Assembly (NCBI GenBank): GCA_004835665.1
Contig: RBKR01000022.1
Span: 124,001-188,000, forward strand
Reading direction: 5' to 3'
Origin: Phoma sp. XZ068
Lineage: Eukaryota; Ascomycota; Dothideomycetes; Pleosporales; Didymellaceae
DNA: 64,000 nt
Shown here: positions 21,263-35,300 of the stretch, piece after piece
Numbering within the stretch: position 1 is the stretch's first letter
Layout of the letters: the number at the start of each line of letters is the position of its first letter
Notes under the pieces: model-generated
The model's input: only the letters and a program-made list of their open reading frames with translations
What the model was told of the DNA's origin: nothing
Database searches by the model: none
Position numbers and translations under genes: made by a program

Positions 21263-21850
21263 ATGCCTAAACATCCCACTAAGTTAAGTTTAGCCTGTTA
21301 TTACTACTTATATAAATTTGTTAAGTCCTTTAGAGAGATTATAGTAAAGAAGTGTTTAACTTATAAAAAGTACAAGTAAGTGTGCAAAGTTTATGTTTGC
21401 TCTAGGAAATATAGCAAATGTTTAAAGTATAGGCAGCGTTGCAACATTTATATAATGCAGTTAGAGTTTAAGCGTCTAGAGACTAAGAAAGAGAAGCTGC
21501 AGGCGCAGATAAAAGAAAGTTGTAAAGTGTAAAATAAAGCGCTTAAGGCCTTTAAAAAGGTGTTAGAAGAGTTATAGGTTGCACGCGTGCATAAAGAGCA
21601 GTTGCGCTAACAAATAGATTTACTTAATTATTGTGCAGAGGAAGCAATTATAGTAAAGAAGCAAAGTATTATTAAGCAGGAGCTAAAGGAAGGGATAATT
21701 CTTTTAGAGGGTCCTTTAGATAGACTTAGCCTAGCCTTGTTACCTAGCATATAGAGTGCTTTTAAGAGGTAGCTAATTAAGGCTTAAGAAGCTAACATAG
21801 CACTCCCTAATTAGTCTTAAATCCCTTTAACAGCTGCTAGCAGTTTATAA
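21263..21850 (+). pseudogene. Element A antisense accessory ORF (Cys-rich head, coiled-coil tail)
   Basis: An ATG at 21,263 opens a 195-codon frame to a TAA at 21,848, broken by about nine TAG/TAA codons at positions where Gln (or Trp) is expected. It runs opposite to the element's gag-pol and ends where pol ends, so the two converge. The first 65 residues have paired Cys, or Tyr where a Cys codon has probably mutated: KKCLTYKKYK, VCKVYVCSRKYSKC and LKYRQRC. The rest is Lys/Glu/Gln/Leu-rich and helical (EFKRLETKKEKLQAQIKES, KALKAFKKVLEEL), typical of a coiled coil. I recognise no family. It resembles the antisense ORFs of B, C and E in plan but not in sequence. Confidence 0.6.
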
Positions 21851-24800
21851 GGTTTATAGAAGGTTTCTATGTATTTTCTAAGTTAGGGTATCCTAACTAC
21901 TTAACTAGGTATTTGTCCTTACGTCCTTTCTTTTAATATTATATTATTTTCTTAACTTCCTACTTAGTTTCCTCTTTAACCTAGTAGTAGAAGTCCTTCT
22001 AGATTAGTATATTAGGGTCTGCTAGTTCTAATAGCAATATATAGAATATAGAGTATATTCTAGCATCCTATAGTAGTTTAAGTTAATAGTTTATAGGGCT
22101 AATTTGCCTAGAAATAAAAAATAGTCTAACCTTAATATAATCTAGTTTTTTTATTAGTCTTTATGTTTGTAAGTTTTTTATAAGGAGATAGACTTTATCC
22201 CCCTCTTTTAGCTAAGGTGCTGTTTTTCTTTTCTAATTAACATAAGAGATTGCTTGTTGCTAAGCTTTGTTAATATTTTTAAGCAATTTCTAATATACTT
22301 CCTTTAGTCTTTATACTAAGGTTATTGCTAAATCTGTTTAGATATTACTATTAAGAGATCTTATAAAGAGATTTAGGTGTTGTCTATAATTTGCAAAGAA
22401 CAGCATTGTGCCTATTACTTCTAATAATTTGTTATTGTATGCAATCTGTGCTATAGGTAATAGTAAAACCTAGTTGTCTTGTTCCTAGTTACTGTATATT
22501 CTTAAGTACGTTTCTATAGTTTAATTTATTCTTTCTGTTTGTCTGTCTGTTTATAGATAGTATATAGTTAATAGTTTTTTCTTAGTACTAATAGCTGCTA
22601 TAAGCGTAGTCTAATAGTTTAATGTAAAGAGCTTATCTCTATTACTAATAATTAATTCTAGTATACTATAGTAATAGATAATCCTATCTAGAAACACTTA
22701 TGCAAGCTGCTCTATAGTATAACTATGTTAAAATAGTATTATTTCTGCTGCTTTAGTAAACCTATCTACTATAATAAAGATTAAGTTATAGGCGTATCCT
22801 ATAACAGGGTCCTTAGAGATTAGTAGTTATATAACAAAATCTATTATAATATTTGTCTATAGTGCTGTAGGTGGCTCTATTACTTACATCTCTCTATATT
22901 TTATATAAGTACTGTGCTTATTTTGTTAACAATCAACACAGTTCCTAATAAATTTAGTAACCTTGTCTTTTATATAGCTAAACTTATAGTGTTGTTTAAT
23001 AAGTTCTATTATTTATATTATACTAGGGTGTCTATAAAGTAGGTTATTATAGTATTACACAATAATTTCTGTTTAGAGTTCCTCTAGTACCCTTGTAGGT
23101 ATGCATTGTTCCTGTTAAACTTATATTATATTATTAAGCTGCTAAGATAGTTCTAGTAATCTGTCCCTATGCATCTATAGAATAGCGTGTTTCTTAATTA
23201 TTTTTTCTTCTGCAAGATTATATTGTTAACTCAGTGCGTTAGCTCTTGCGTTGTCTTTTCCTAGAGTATATATTATCTTAAACTTATATTGCCCTAGAAA
23301 TTCTAACTATTATACCTGTTAGCTATTAAGCTTCTTAGTTGTAGTAAAGTATACTAGGTTCTTATAATCTGTAAAGATAGTAAGTTCTAAGCAGCTCTCT
23401 GTATAGATTTGCTAGTACTTTAGTGTATCTATAATTGCTATTAGTTCCTTATTATAAACATTATACTATTCTTCTAGTCTAGAAAACTTTCTTAAGTAAT
23501 AGGCAATTAGGTACTATTTGCTATCTTGTTTCTATAATACGCATGCTCCTAATACCAATCCTAAGGCATTAGTTTTAATTTACAGTAGTTTATTGTTTCT
23601 AAACATAACTAATATTAGTAGCTTAATGCACGCTTACTTAAGTAATTAGAATATATCTTCCTATTCCTGCTTCTAATAAAATAGTGTGTCTTTTTATATA
23701 AGCTTTATAAGTAGCAGAGCTTTCTTAGAATAGTCCTTAATAAAACGTTAGTTAAAATTAATAAACCTAAGGAATTCTTAGATCCCTTTAACTATTATTA
23801 GGGTTAGCTAGTCTTTAATAACCTATATTTTCTTTTTACTTATCTTAACTCTATATCTTCCTATAATATAGCTAAGGAATTCTACTTCTTCTTTGTGCTA
23901 TTTGCACTTCTCTAGTTTAAGTTAGAGGTCTACTTATCCTAAGCAGTTAAGAACTTCCTTTATATATATAATATATTCTCTTAATATCTTTAAGTATACT
24001 AAGATATTGTTAAGGTAAGCTACTACTGTTCTGTCTAAGTATGCTCTTAGCATGTTATTAACTAATTCTTAACACGTAGCTAGTGCGTTAGTTAGCCTAA
24101 ATAGCATAACTATATACTTATAAAGGCTATAACAGGTTCTAAACACTGTCTTCTATTCCTTACCTTCCTTTATATATATAAGGTTGTACGCTCCTTATAG
24201 GTCTAGCGCAGTAAAGTATTATGCTCTAGCTAAGCAATCTTATAACTTAGATATATTTAGTAAAAGGTACCTGTTTTTTATAGTAATATTATTAAGTTTC
24301 TAATAGTTAATATATAGTTAGTTGCTGCTATCTTTCTTTAGTACAAAGAGAATAGGGTATCCTACAGGTAATTCTAATTATCTAATAAATCCCTTCTTAA
24401 GGTTCTTGTTAATATACTTGCAAAGTACTTAGAGTTCCTTTTCTAATAGTCTATATATTAGCCTAAAAGTTAGTGTCTTTCCTTCCTAGAGCTTAATCTT
24501 ATAATCCTAGGGTTTATACTATAGTAATACCTTTATAGTCTTCTTATTATAGAAGAGTTCTTTATAACTCTTATATTTGTCTAGGATATTAGGAGGTGCA
24601 CTGTCCTTCTCCTTAACTCTTACTTTATAACCTATAGGGCGTTTAGTGTCTATAGAGTTAACTACTCTATTTTAGCATATCTTGTTTAAAGAGATATTAC
24701 TAATCTTCTTCTTATCTACTAGTTGCATTATAAACTATATAGGTCTTAATATAGTAGTGCTGCATCTATATCTAAACAAAAGCTTAGACGTCTTCTAATT

Positions 24801-27084
24801 AATTTATAGGTTATACTTTTATAACTAGAGGATTCCTAGTATAACATTGTAGATAGCTATTTTAAAGATATTAAGGGTAAATACCTCCTTATAGTTTCCT
24901 AACTTTAATAGCGCGTTAGTCTTATAAGTAACTACAAAGTTGTCTAGCATTAACTGCCTATTAGCTACTCTAAGGACATAGGTAATCTTTTTTCTATACA
25001 ACTAGAGTCTAGCTTGTTTTGCTGCATTTTCTAAGATATAGCTACCCTCTGCTCCTAAGTCTAATATTGCTATAAATCTTTATCTATTAATAAAGATTAG
25101 CAGTTTAGCAAGTAAGTCTACTCTAATAATATTAATAGTCTTATACTAGGAGCTAGTTGGCGTAGGCCTAAAAAATACTGCTCTAGTCTAAATCTATAGA
25201 CTTTCTTCTTGCTAGTATAGCGTGTGCATTTCTTATTTATGCATAGCTGCTACTAATATTCCTTGCAGGCTTTATTAATAATTATCTATATATCTAGAAT
25301 ATCTTTAGGGCGTGCGTACCCTAGAAAGTGCAATTATACACACTTGTTAAACAAGTAATCTAAGCATTATACTTATATACACTAATACTATTCCTCCTTG
25401 CATTGTTATGTGTTAATAGGGAATGTTTAGTATCTAACTTTCTTATTATAATGTTCCTCGCACCTATTATGCAGGCATTACTCCTATAACGTTTTATAAT
25501 AGAAAAGATTCTGTTTATTAATTTTATATAGTACAGCAGTTTATATTTATAGGGCAATTACTAGTTAAGTAAAGTCTAGTTTATCTTTTTGTAGTAGGTC
25601 GCAATTCTAGCGTTTAAGCTTAGCTACTGTTGCGTAGTTTTATTCTACCTATTCCTAGAACATTTCTTTAGCCTAATCTTTATCCTATAGTGTACTGTTT
25701 ATTAGTTGTTGCTTAAATTAGCCTAAGGTATTAGGGTTGTATAAGAGGTAGGCTTGTGCACGCTTAGCTTCTATTTCCTACATAGCTTATAAGAGCGCAG
25801 GGTGCTCCTTGCTATTATATTACAAGTATTCTTTAAGTAGTTCTAGGGTAAGTTGTCTATAGACAGCGTTGCGTGATTTATTGTTACCTTGCCTAATATT
25901 CTTGTTATACTCCTGCGTTGTTAGCTTATTCTTAGAATCCAAAGTCTACATAGCGCAAGATTTATAATATAGTATCTTAGGTCTAGCATAGATTTCTAGG
26001 ATTCTAAGTGTAGTCTTGCGTACGTGTTCTAGCTTAGGGTCTGTAAGAAGTTGTCTAATTTCTTTAGTAAGAATTTCCTATTTACTAGCATCTGTGTCCT
26101 TATTATATAAGGCATAGGTAATAATATTAATCTATTAGAAGACCTTGTTCTTTAAATAATAGTCCTTAGCAAAATGTCCTAGCTTGCTGTAATTGTAGTA
26201 GTTCCTGCTCTTGTTCCTGTTATTATGTCCTTTATTCTTTTTATTCTAACATAGCGTAGTAGTAGGTCCTTTATAGATATTAGACAAGTCTATTGCCTTA
26301 GGTCTATAGTATCTGCTCTAGGTGTTGCTATAGATCCTATATCTAGTGTTAGGGCAATAACTATTTCTACAGCCTCTACAGTAGGTGTTGCTGCGCTATT
26401 AGTTATATAGTAGTTAAGGTAACTAGGTTACAACTTAAATATATAGGTTATTACGCAATTCTTATTAAAGTTTATAGAGTTAAATATTAATATTAATAGC
26501 TTTGCTAGTAAGGTTGTTAAGGGTGTTAATCTTTACACTAGTGCGTATAAGTTCCTCCTTAACCTTAGGCTTTAGTCCTTATTAAAATATTATTATTAGT
26601 ATAGTATTGTCCTAGTCTATATTACAGGCTAAAGCCTAGAACTCTGCAGCGTAGTTAGCAGCTAACATAGTCTAATAAATACACTATATGCTGTGTCTAG
26701 TAATAACTAGTGCATTAGAGACTCTAAAGATTTGTTAGATCTTATCTTTAAAGTGTCTAAAATTATTAAGCTATATATTATCTTTAATAGTTATAGTGTT
26801 AATTATTTTATTCTGCATAAAGGGCTTAATCTATTTAAATGCATTGCCTTGCATATAGGAAGCTACTAGTTTAACCTTCTAATTCTTATTAATAGTTGTA
26901 CCTTAGAAGGTAAAGAACAGGTTAAACTAGAGTAGCTAGTCCTTAAGCTTAGATTAATCTCTATAGTAAAGGTCTAGTTTAGCAACCTTAAGTCTATAAC
27001 TTACTAGTCCTATATTAGTTATAGCAGGGGTGCTATTAATAACATAATCTTCTAACATGTTGCTTATTTTTAGGGTGTTTAAAA

Positions 27085-27628
27085 TATTAAGGTTGTATCC
27101 TAAGCAAAGCTTATAAATACTTCTAAGGTTAGTTCTCTAGGATAAATAGATATATAGTAGATTGTAGAGGGTATAGATGCTTAGTAAAACACTGTAGCAA
27201 CTATAGGTAACAATAAGTAGTATAGAGTAGACTGTCTATCTTAAAAGTTAGGTTATAGTAAGGAGTACAGATAGTTAATCTGTCTATCTTAATATATAGA
27301 TAGAGATTCTAATAACAAAGTGTATTAATTAGGTTAAACACAATGCTATAAGGGCAGTATTCCTAGTTACTATATACTAAGGAGATATACATAGTGCTTA
27401 GTATTGTAATAGCTACTAATCACACTAATTATTAATTACACTAATTACTAATTACACTAATTGCGCCAAGACTAATTACAACACATAACTTTATATTATT
27501 ACCTAAGTAGTAACTAATAATACTTATTATTTATGCTTACTTATAATACCTTCTCCTGTGTAGTTTAACTATGCTGCACTTAGCCTGTAATTGTTAACCT
27601 TTATTTAGTGTTCTCTAGGATTGTAACA
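27085..27628 (-). repeat. Element A 5' LTR (544 bp)
   Basis: On the + strand it begins TATTAAGGTTG (TG mutated to TA) and ends GGATTGTAACA, followed by the target duplication GTAGC. Confidence 0.92.
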
Positions 27629-28400
27629 GTAGCTAGCTATATATATAGAAAAGTATTTACTTAGATTAAACCTTTTATCTAGCTTTATAATAAAGACAAC
27701 ACTTTTAATAAGGTTAATATTTAGATAAAAGACTTTAATATATTTAAAGAAAAGATTTGTCTAGTCTTTAGTATTTTAAATAAACCTACTATTACTAGAT
27801 AAAATATTTAATATATTTAACAAACCTAATCTACTACTAACTATACTACTAAATTCTAATACCTTATAGCTAATATAGACTAGAATAATACTATACTAAT
27901 AATAATATTTAAGTAGAGACTTAAACCTAAAGTTAAGAAAGAGCTTATATATACTAGTACTAGTACTAAAACCTTAAATAATTTTATTAATATAGCTATT
28001 AATATTAATATTAAGCTATATAAACTCTAGTAAGAACTATATAATAAACTACATGCTTAGGCTATAGGCTAGCTACCTTAACTATTATATAACTAATAGA
28101 ATAACTATATATATTATAGTAACTATAGAAATAACTATTAGCCTACTATAAGTTACTATATTTATAGTAATACTTAGAGTAGGTACTATAGACCTAAGGT
28201 AATAAACCTGTCTAATATAAATAAGGGACTAATAACTATAAAACTATAATAGAATAAAAAGAAGAGATATAATAATAATAAGAGTAATAAGAACTAGACC
28301 TATTATAACTATAGTAAACTAGGCTACTTTACTAGAGACTATTACTAGAATAAAGTATTCTAATAGATTAATATATTAGCTAGTAGGCTAGATAGTAAGG
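27629..28400 (+). pseudogene. Element B gag remnant with ruined zinc knuckle
   Basis: Continues the gag frame interrupted at 20,631. At 28,301-28,342 the CCHC knuckle reads Tyr-x2-Tyr-x4-Tyr-x4-Tyr, while the related element F at 59,855-59,896 still has Cys, His and Cys at the last three positions. TGT to TAT and CAC to TAC are exactly RIP changes on either strand. The TA at 28,268-28,269 is the empty equivalent of the pogo insertion site in element E. Confidence 0.75.
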
Positions 28401-30771
28401 ATACTAGTAATAAATAGAAGATTCTTACTAATAGAATTAGATAACTTATAGAAGACCTAGAGTTAAGATATAATAAGGACACTAAACTAAAGGTTATATA
28501 TAAACTAATACCTATAAGGTTATAGGTATATAAACACCCCTATAGCTATAAATATATAATTATATAAATATTAAAGGAGGAGTATCTTAAAATTCTAGAA
28601 GCTTCTAGTATAGCTATAACCTAATACTATAAATTCTAAGTAACCTAGATAACTAATACTAAAGATAATATACTATAACTACCTAGGTAATACCTAGAGA
28701 ATAATAAAGATTAGAATAAATCTATATACTTGACTACTATATAATATAAAGTATAGCATAATATATACTATTAGAAATATAAGTAATATAAAGCTAAGAA
28801 AGCTAATAATAAGGCCTATACTAAGTTATATTAAGACCTAATTATCCTCTCTATTAAAGCAGATAATAATAAAGAAAATTAGTATAATAAGTTATATAAA
28901 GAATACTAATAATATTATTAACTAGAAGTATATTAAAGCTAGAACTATAATTACCTAGAACTTAATTATAGCTTAGACCTAAGAAACCTATATTATAGAG
29001 TACTATTATAGATAGTATACTACTATAATAAATACTAGATATACTACTTAAAGAAGCTTATTTTAGGATAGTTCTTAAAGTAATATCTATATAAACTATA
29101 ATAGAAAGATTATAAGGAGGACTACTATATACTATATCTAATAGATAAATATAATAATAAATACTTCTTTAGCTAGAATAAGTCTAAGTATAGATAATAA
29201 GGACTAGTAGTAAATAAGTAATACTTTAATTAGTATTAGCAGACCTGCCTTAATCTCTACTATAAGACCTATAAAAGAAAAAAGTAAAGTAATAGCTTTA
29301 GATAAGAGACTTTTTTTTTAGGGTAGTACTAGTAAGTACTAGAGATTAATTTATTAATAGTATTAAAAGTAATTACTAACTAATTAAGTTACCTATTAGA
29401 GTAAATAGAAGATAGATATATATACTCTTAGACTCTAGAGTATAATCTAATTATATCTCTTTATAAGTAGTATAGCTAGCTAGACTATACTCTACTTAGA
29501 AGATAATACTTTACCTACTTAGAGTAGCTAATAGAGAACTAATACTTAAGAAATCTAAGATTATATATAAAGTAACTATAGTACCTCTCTAGATCTATAA
29601 ATACTATAAGAAAATAACTCTAGATACTTTTAGGATAGCTACTTATAATATTATATTAGGACTCCTATAGTTAAGAAAGTATAATCTAGATATTAATTAG
29701 AAGAATTAATAGCTTTTATTAAGTTAATATAGATATAGTACTACTATATTATAGCCTATATAGTTTATAATATAACTAGTAGATAAGAAGAAGATTAATA
29801 ATATCTTTTTAATATATAAGATATACTAAGATAGAGTAGTTAATTATATAGATGTAGAACAGCCTACTAGTTATAAAGTAGTAATTAAAGAGAAGAATAG
29901 TATACCTCCTAATATTCTAGATAAATATAAGAGTTATATAGAACTCTTCTATACTAAGAAGACTATAAATATATTACTATAGTATAAACTCTAGAATTAT
30001 AAGATTAAGTTCTAGAAAGGAAAGGAACTGCCTTTTAGGCCTATATATAGAATGTCTAAAAAAGAACTTAGTATACTTAAAAAATATATTAATAAGAACC
30101 TTAAGAAAGAATTTATATAAGAATTAGAATTACTAGTAGAATTCCTAGTTCTCTTTATACTAAAGAAAGATAGTAAATTATAAATATATATTAACTACTA
30201 GAAACTTAACAATATTATAATTAAGACTTAGTACCTATTACTAAATATTAAGAAATTATAAGATTAGTTATCTAGAGTATAATACTTTACTATACTTAAT
30301 TTATATAGAGTATATAACCTTATATATATAAAGAAAGGTAAAGAATAGAAGACTATATTTAGAATATACTATAGTTATTTTAAGTACCTAATAATACTAT
30401 TTAGGCTTACTAATATACTAGCTATATATTAGGCCCTTATTAATAATATATTAAGAGTATACTTAGATATTATAGTAGTAGTATACCTTAATAATATTCT
30501 AGTATATTTAGTAATACTAGAAGAATATATTTACTATATTAGAGAAGTATTAGAATACCTTAAAAAGGTAAATCTCTAACTTAAACCTAAAAAATATAAA
30601 TAGTATAAGGAAAAAGTAGAATTTCTTAGCTATATTATAGGAAGATATAGAGTTAAAATAAGTAAAATAAAGATTTAGGTTATAAAGAATTAGCTAACTT
30701 CTACCTCTCTTAGGGGAATTTAGGAATTTCTAGAATTTATTAACTTTAATTAATACTTTATTAAGGATTAT

Positions 30772-31004
30772 TGTCAGACACATGGCTTATAGGAGTTGAA
30801 TACTTGTATTACTACGCTCAGGTAGGGCGTAGTTACCGGAGTTACCTCCGTGCGGGGTAACCAGAGTATATAGAGCCCAGCTTAGCTGTTCGCTACCTTG
30901 TAGCAAACAGTCTACTATTAATTAACCTTGTTTAGGACTATTATAGTCCTGCCTGCTTGTATTGATATTTCTCTCCCCAGTGCCCCTGGCTATCAGGCCT
31001 GACA
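30772..31004 (+). repeat. Element C 5' LTR (233 bp)
   Basis: TGTCAGACACAT...GGCCTGACA with TG/CA ends. The 3' partner at 37,944 has the same length and differs by scattered transitions. Confidence 0.95.
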
Positions 31005-31189
31005 CTCTGTTCGCTCCCTTCACTAGGGAGTAGATCGTGGTATTGCAGAATAAGTGACTAATCAAGCCTTATCGTAGAGGAACTCACCCTAGAACCACTA
31101 GAAGCCTCTTTTCCTGTGGCAACAGGGGAGTCCTCCACCTCAAGGACGGCAGGAACTCAGAACACGATGCTAAGGGACAATTAACCTAT

Positions 31190-32305
31190 TGTCTCCTTAA
31201 ATATAACGAACAAGGCACAAGGCTCGTCAGTACAAGCCAGCAGACCCTCTGATAGGTTACAGCAGCCCATAGAGGCCTAGAATACCCCAGTAGTAGACAG
31301 TGTGGAACAAGAGCTGCAAGAGTTAGAAGCTTGGCACAAGAGGGCTACAAAGATGCAACAAGTAGCTCGCCTTAAGGAAACAAAGGCTAGATACCTTGCT
31401 AGAGATGTTAATGCCCTGCAAGCTATCCCTAGTAGAGCTTAGTTGGCTACAGCAGTTCCTGTGGTCCTAACTTTAGGTTTACCTTGCCCTAAGCTACTAC
31501 ATATGTTTGCTAAGCAGACACGTGTAGCATATAACTGCTGGAAGCAAGATTGCAAGCAGTTTTTTAATAGACTGCCTGCTAACTTCCTACAGGAGACGCA
31601 AAAGGTTGATTTTGGTGTATAGTATTTGTTAGAGACTATGAAGACCTTATAGTTAGCGTACTGTACTAACTAACTTCGCGTAGATTCTTTATAGAATCCA
31701 ACCTAGGAAGCCATAAAAGCTGTGATGCTAGGCTCCCTAGGCACTATCTTAGAAAGAAGACAAAAAGCATATAAGGCCTTGAGTTGTGCCAAAATGCTTC
31801 CTTATAGCAGTCCTACGGATTTGCTAGATTATATAAGGCCTTACTGGGAAGAACTAGGCGATACGTATGGAGCAAACCTCCAAGTAATTGGATATATCCA
31901 TGCATTGCCTGAAGAGATACAAAGGCAGCTATTTATGTACCTAGAGGAGTGTTGTATAACACTCAGCTAGGTAGAAGAGGTTGCCAACACAATTCATTAA
32001 CAGAGGGGCCGTCCCAAGAACTCAAAGGAGGAAAAACCTCCTAAGGAGTCAGGGAAGCAGAAAGGCAACTTAAAAGATGCAAAGGGGTCCAAAGAGGCTA
32101 CAAAGCGTAAGAAAGAGGGTAGTCCTGACCATAGTAGCCCAAAGAGGCCCAAGGGGTCAAAGCCAAGGGCAGACCGCTCTACAGTAACCTGTTACAGGTG
32201 TGGGGAGGTAGGACACATCAGACCAAAGTGTCTAAACCCTGATAAGTCCATAAAACCCAAAGAAGGGGGGGACTTAGGAAAAGGCAAGGGGCAGAAGGAT
32301 TAGAT
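31190..32305 (+). pseudogene. Element C gag
   Basis: Translates to a capsid-like region (for example AYNCWKQDCKQFFNRLP and LLDYIRPYWEELGDTYG), then a Lys-rich linker and a CCHC zinc knuckle (CYRCGEVGHIRPKC), interrupted by several TAG/TAA codons. An uninterrupted stretch is 31,722-31,970. The start codon was not resolved. Confidence 0.8.
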
Positions 32306-32379
32306 CTGCTCCTTCTTGCCTATATCTCTTATATACAGGAGAGTAGGGATCTTGGCACCCTTCGCGCAGCATTACACCC

Positions 32380-35300
32380 TCAGCCAGTACAGCTGCTCAC
32401 AGTAGAAGCGACTGTAGGATCTTCCAGACCAATAGAGGCCTTGGTAGATAGGGGCTCCCAGCTCAATTTGCTCTCCGCAATTATAGCAAAGGAGCAAAAT
32501 CTCTGTATAGATCCCCTGCCTGAATTCCTTGCAGAGGGGGTAGATAGGTCTATAATACAGATATATAGCACTACAACTGTAAGAATAACTGTAGTTGACT
32601 TACAAGGCTGTAAGGAGGCAGGTAACATACTATTTGTAGTTACTAACCTTAGAAGGTACCAAATGTATTTAGGCCTGCCTTAGATTAACATATGTTAGCC
32701 TAAGATTAATTACGCTACTCAGCGCGTGCTCTTTAGGGGGACAAAGGTTAAGAGTATAACCAAATTCTCTAAGATAGCGTTAGAAGACACAGAAGAGTTT
32801 GATTGCACTATGCGTAACCCCCAGACAGACATATATGCCTGCCTTGTGGCCTTTACAGGCCAGAACAGGCCAGATCAACCTGATGTGGACAAAATGCCTA
32901 TATACTATGCCAATTTTGCGGATGTTGCATTAGAAGATGACGCACAGTGTTTACCCAACTACAGCTTAAACAATTTGGCAATTAATTTAGCTGAAGGAAC
33001 CACACCCCTATATCAGCCCTTATATAGTCTGTTGGAGGTAGAGTTGGTAGTGTTGCGTAAATACCTAGTCAACTATATAGCTAGAGGCTGGATTTAACGC
33101 TTGAGATCCTCTGCTAGGGCCCCAATATTGTTTGTAAAGAAAAAGGATGGCAGTTTGCGCCTTTGTATGGACTTTAGAGGCCTTAACAAGATAACTGTAA
33201 AGAATCAGCACCTGTTACCCTTAATCTCTAAATCCCTAGATCGCCTCTCAAAGGCAAGGGTGTTTACTAAACTAGACATTAGGGACGCCTATTATCAGAT
33301 CTGAATAAGGGAGGGAGATGAATGGAAGACTGCATTCTAGACTAGATATAGTCATTTTAAGTACACTGTTATGCCCTTTGGCCTAACAAATGCACCTGCT
33401 TAGTTCTAGGCATATATAAACAAAGCCTTGGCAGGACTAGTAGATGTTACGTGCATTGTGTACTTAGACAATATCTTAATATTCTCAAACACAGAAGAGG
33501 AGCACATCGCCTATGTTTAAGAAATTCTGGAATGATTGTAGCAATATAAGCTGTATATCAAGCTATCAAAGTGCGAATGGCATATACAGCGCACAGAGTA
33601 CCTTGGATACGTAGTATCCCCACAAGGGGTTAGTATCGACCTAGAAAGGGCCAAAACAATCCAAGATTGGCCATTACTAACTACAGTACGTGATATATGC
33701 GTTTTTGTAGGATTTATAAATTACTATTAACGCTTTATTAAAGGATTCAGCTGTATAGTACTCCCACTCACAACATTGACAAGAAAGGACCCAGGTCAGG
33801 CCTGGGCTAGGCCAGCCATAAAGAGGGAGGAAAGCCAGCTGCTGTGCTTGCTAGAGGCAGCAAAGAAAGCCTTTAAGCAGCTAAAGGACGCCTTCTTAAC
33901 AGTCCTAATCCTCGCTTACTTTAAGAAAGGGAAACAAACTAGATTAGAAGTTAATACTTTAGGTAGAGCAATTTCAGGCATACTGAGCCAATATGGCCCA
34001 GGATAGGGCAAGGTGGACTAATAGAGGCCAATAGGCTTTTATTTGCGCAAGCTTATCCAAGCAGAGTATAACTACAACACACACAATCAGGAATTACTAG
34101 CAATTGTAAAGAATATAAAGTACTGGCGACATTACCTCCAGGGGATCTATTTTGAAATTCTTACAGACTACATGAACCTAAAATAGTTTATAGAGACTAA
34201 GGTGTTAAACCATTGGCAGGTTTGGTTATATTTAGTACTAAGCCAGTATGATTTTACTTTAACCCACTAACCTAGGAAAATAAACCCAGCAGATGGGCTA
34301 TCAAGGAGACCTGATTACATAAGTAAGGCGCAAAAGCCCTCCTAAAAGTATAATCAGGCATTTGTACAACCAATAAAGGACCTCTTGAATAGGAAAAGAG
34401 ACCTAAGCACTTTAGTAGCTGCAGTAATAACATAGTCAAAGGCAATATATACCCTACTAGAGGAGACAAGCACAGCTCTTCAGGAATTCTAGAAGGCTGA
34501 TAAGCAATCCCCGAGGGAACCTAGGACCATAGAAGAGAAGTCTGACACAGAAACAGACACTAAGACAGATACTAGCGCCGTAGGGCCCAAAACAGCCCAT
34601 AACAACCCAGAACGCTCTGCTGTATCCTAGTTGGGCGTCAAGGAGCTAGTAACACTGCAGGAAAGAGCAGAAGCCCTTTATAAATGCCACAATAACCCAA
34701 TGGCGGGACATTTTAGTGCAAGAAGGACATTAGAGAAACTCCAGCGCTAATATGTGTGGAAGGGCATAAGAGAGGACGTAGCTTAGTACTGCAGGGAGTG
34801 CATACCCTGTAGAAGGTCGACACCAGCAAGGCACAAACTGTACAGGCTGCTAGCACCACTCCCACCACCTAATAGACTATAGGAGGAGGTCACAATAGAT
34901 TTTGTTACAGAACTCCCCCCCAGCAAGATAAGTAGTGTAGTATATAATGCGGTGTTGGTAGTGGTGTGCTAATTGACCAAAATAGCCCATTATATCCTAG
35001 CCAGGGGTGATTGGGACGGAGTTAACCTAGCACAGTCCTAGATAAGGGAGATAATCTAATTGCACGGAGCCCCTAAACAAATTATTTCTAACCAGGGCCT
35101 GCTAATGAACGTGAAATACTAGGACACCTTTCAACATTATCTAAACTCTAGGAGAGTTCTTACGTCTGCCTATCACCTACAGACAGACAGACAGACAGAA
35201 AGGCAGAACTAGACCTTAGAACAATATCTTTAATGCTACTGTTCGTTAGAACAGGATAATTGAGCCCTATGGATTTCAGTAGCGGAGTTTGCGTACAATA

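Larger units (their letters stand above)
20632..27628 (-). mobile_element. Gypsy element A (chromovirus-like), full length
   Basis: 6,997 bp with two 544-bp LTRs and a perfect 5-bp duplication GTAGC (20,627-20,631 and 27,629-27,633). It is inserted in element B gag. On the - strand: gag about 27,080-25,250, protease about 25,150-24,700, reverse transcriptase about 24,500-23,700 (active-site region reads YLNNIL near 24,020), RNase H about 23,520-23,290, integrase about 23,250-22,150, chromodomain about 22,000-21,880. An antisense ORF (+) lies at 21,263-21,850. Many frames are broken by TAG/TAA, but C and G are more frequent than in B, so mutation is moderate. Confidence 0.9.

Noticed and set aside
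25360..25557. 65-codon - strand ORF, and its near-twin at 60,498-60,695 (+)
   Set aside because: Both are the same unbroken piece of the gag-pol region of elements A and F, not separate genes.
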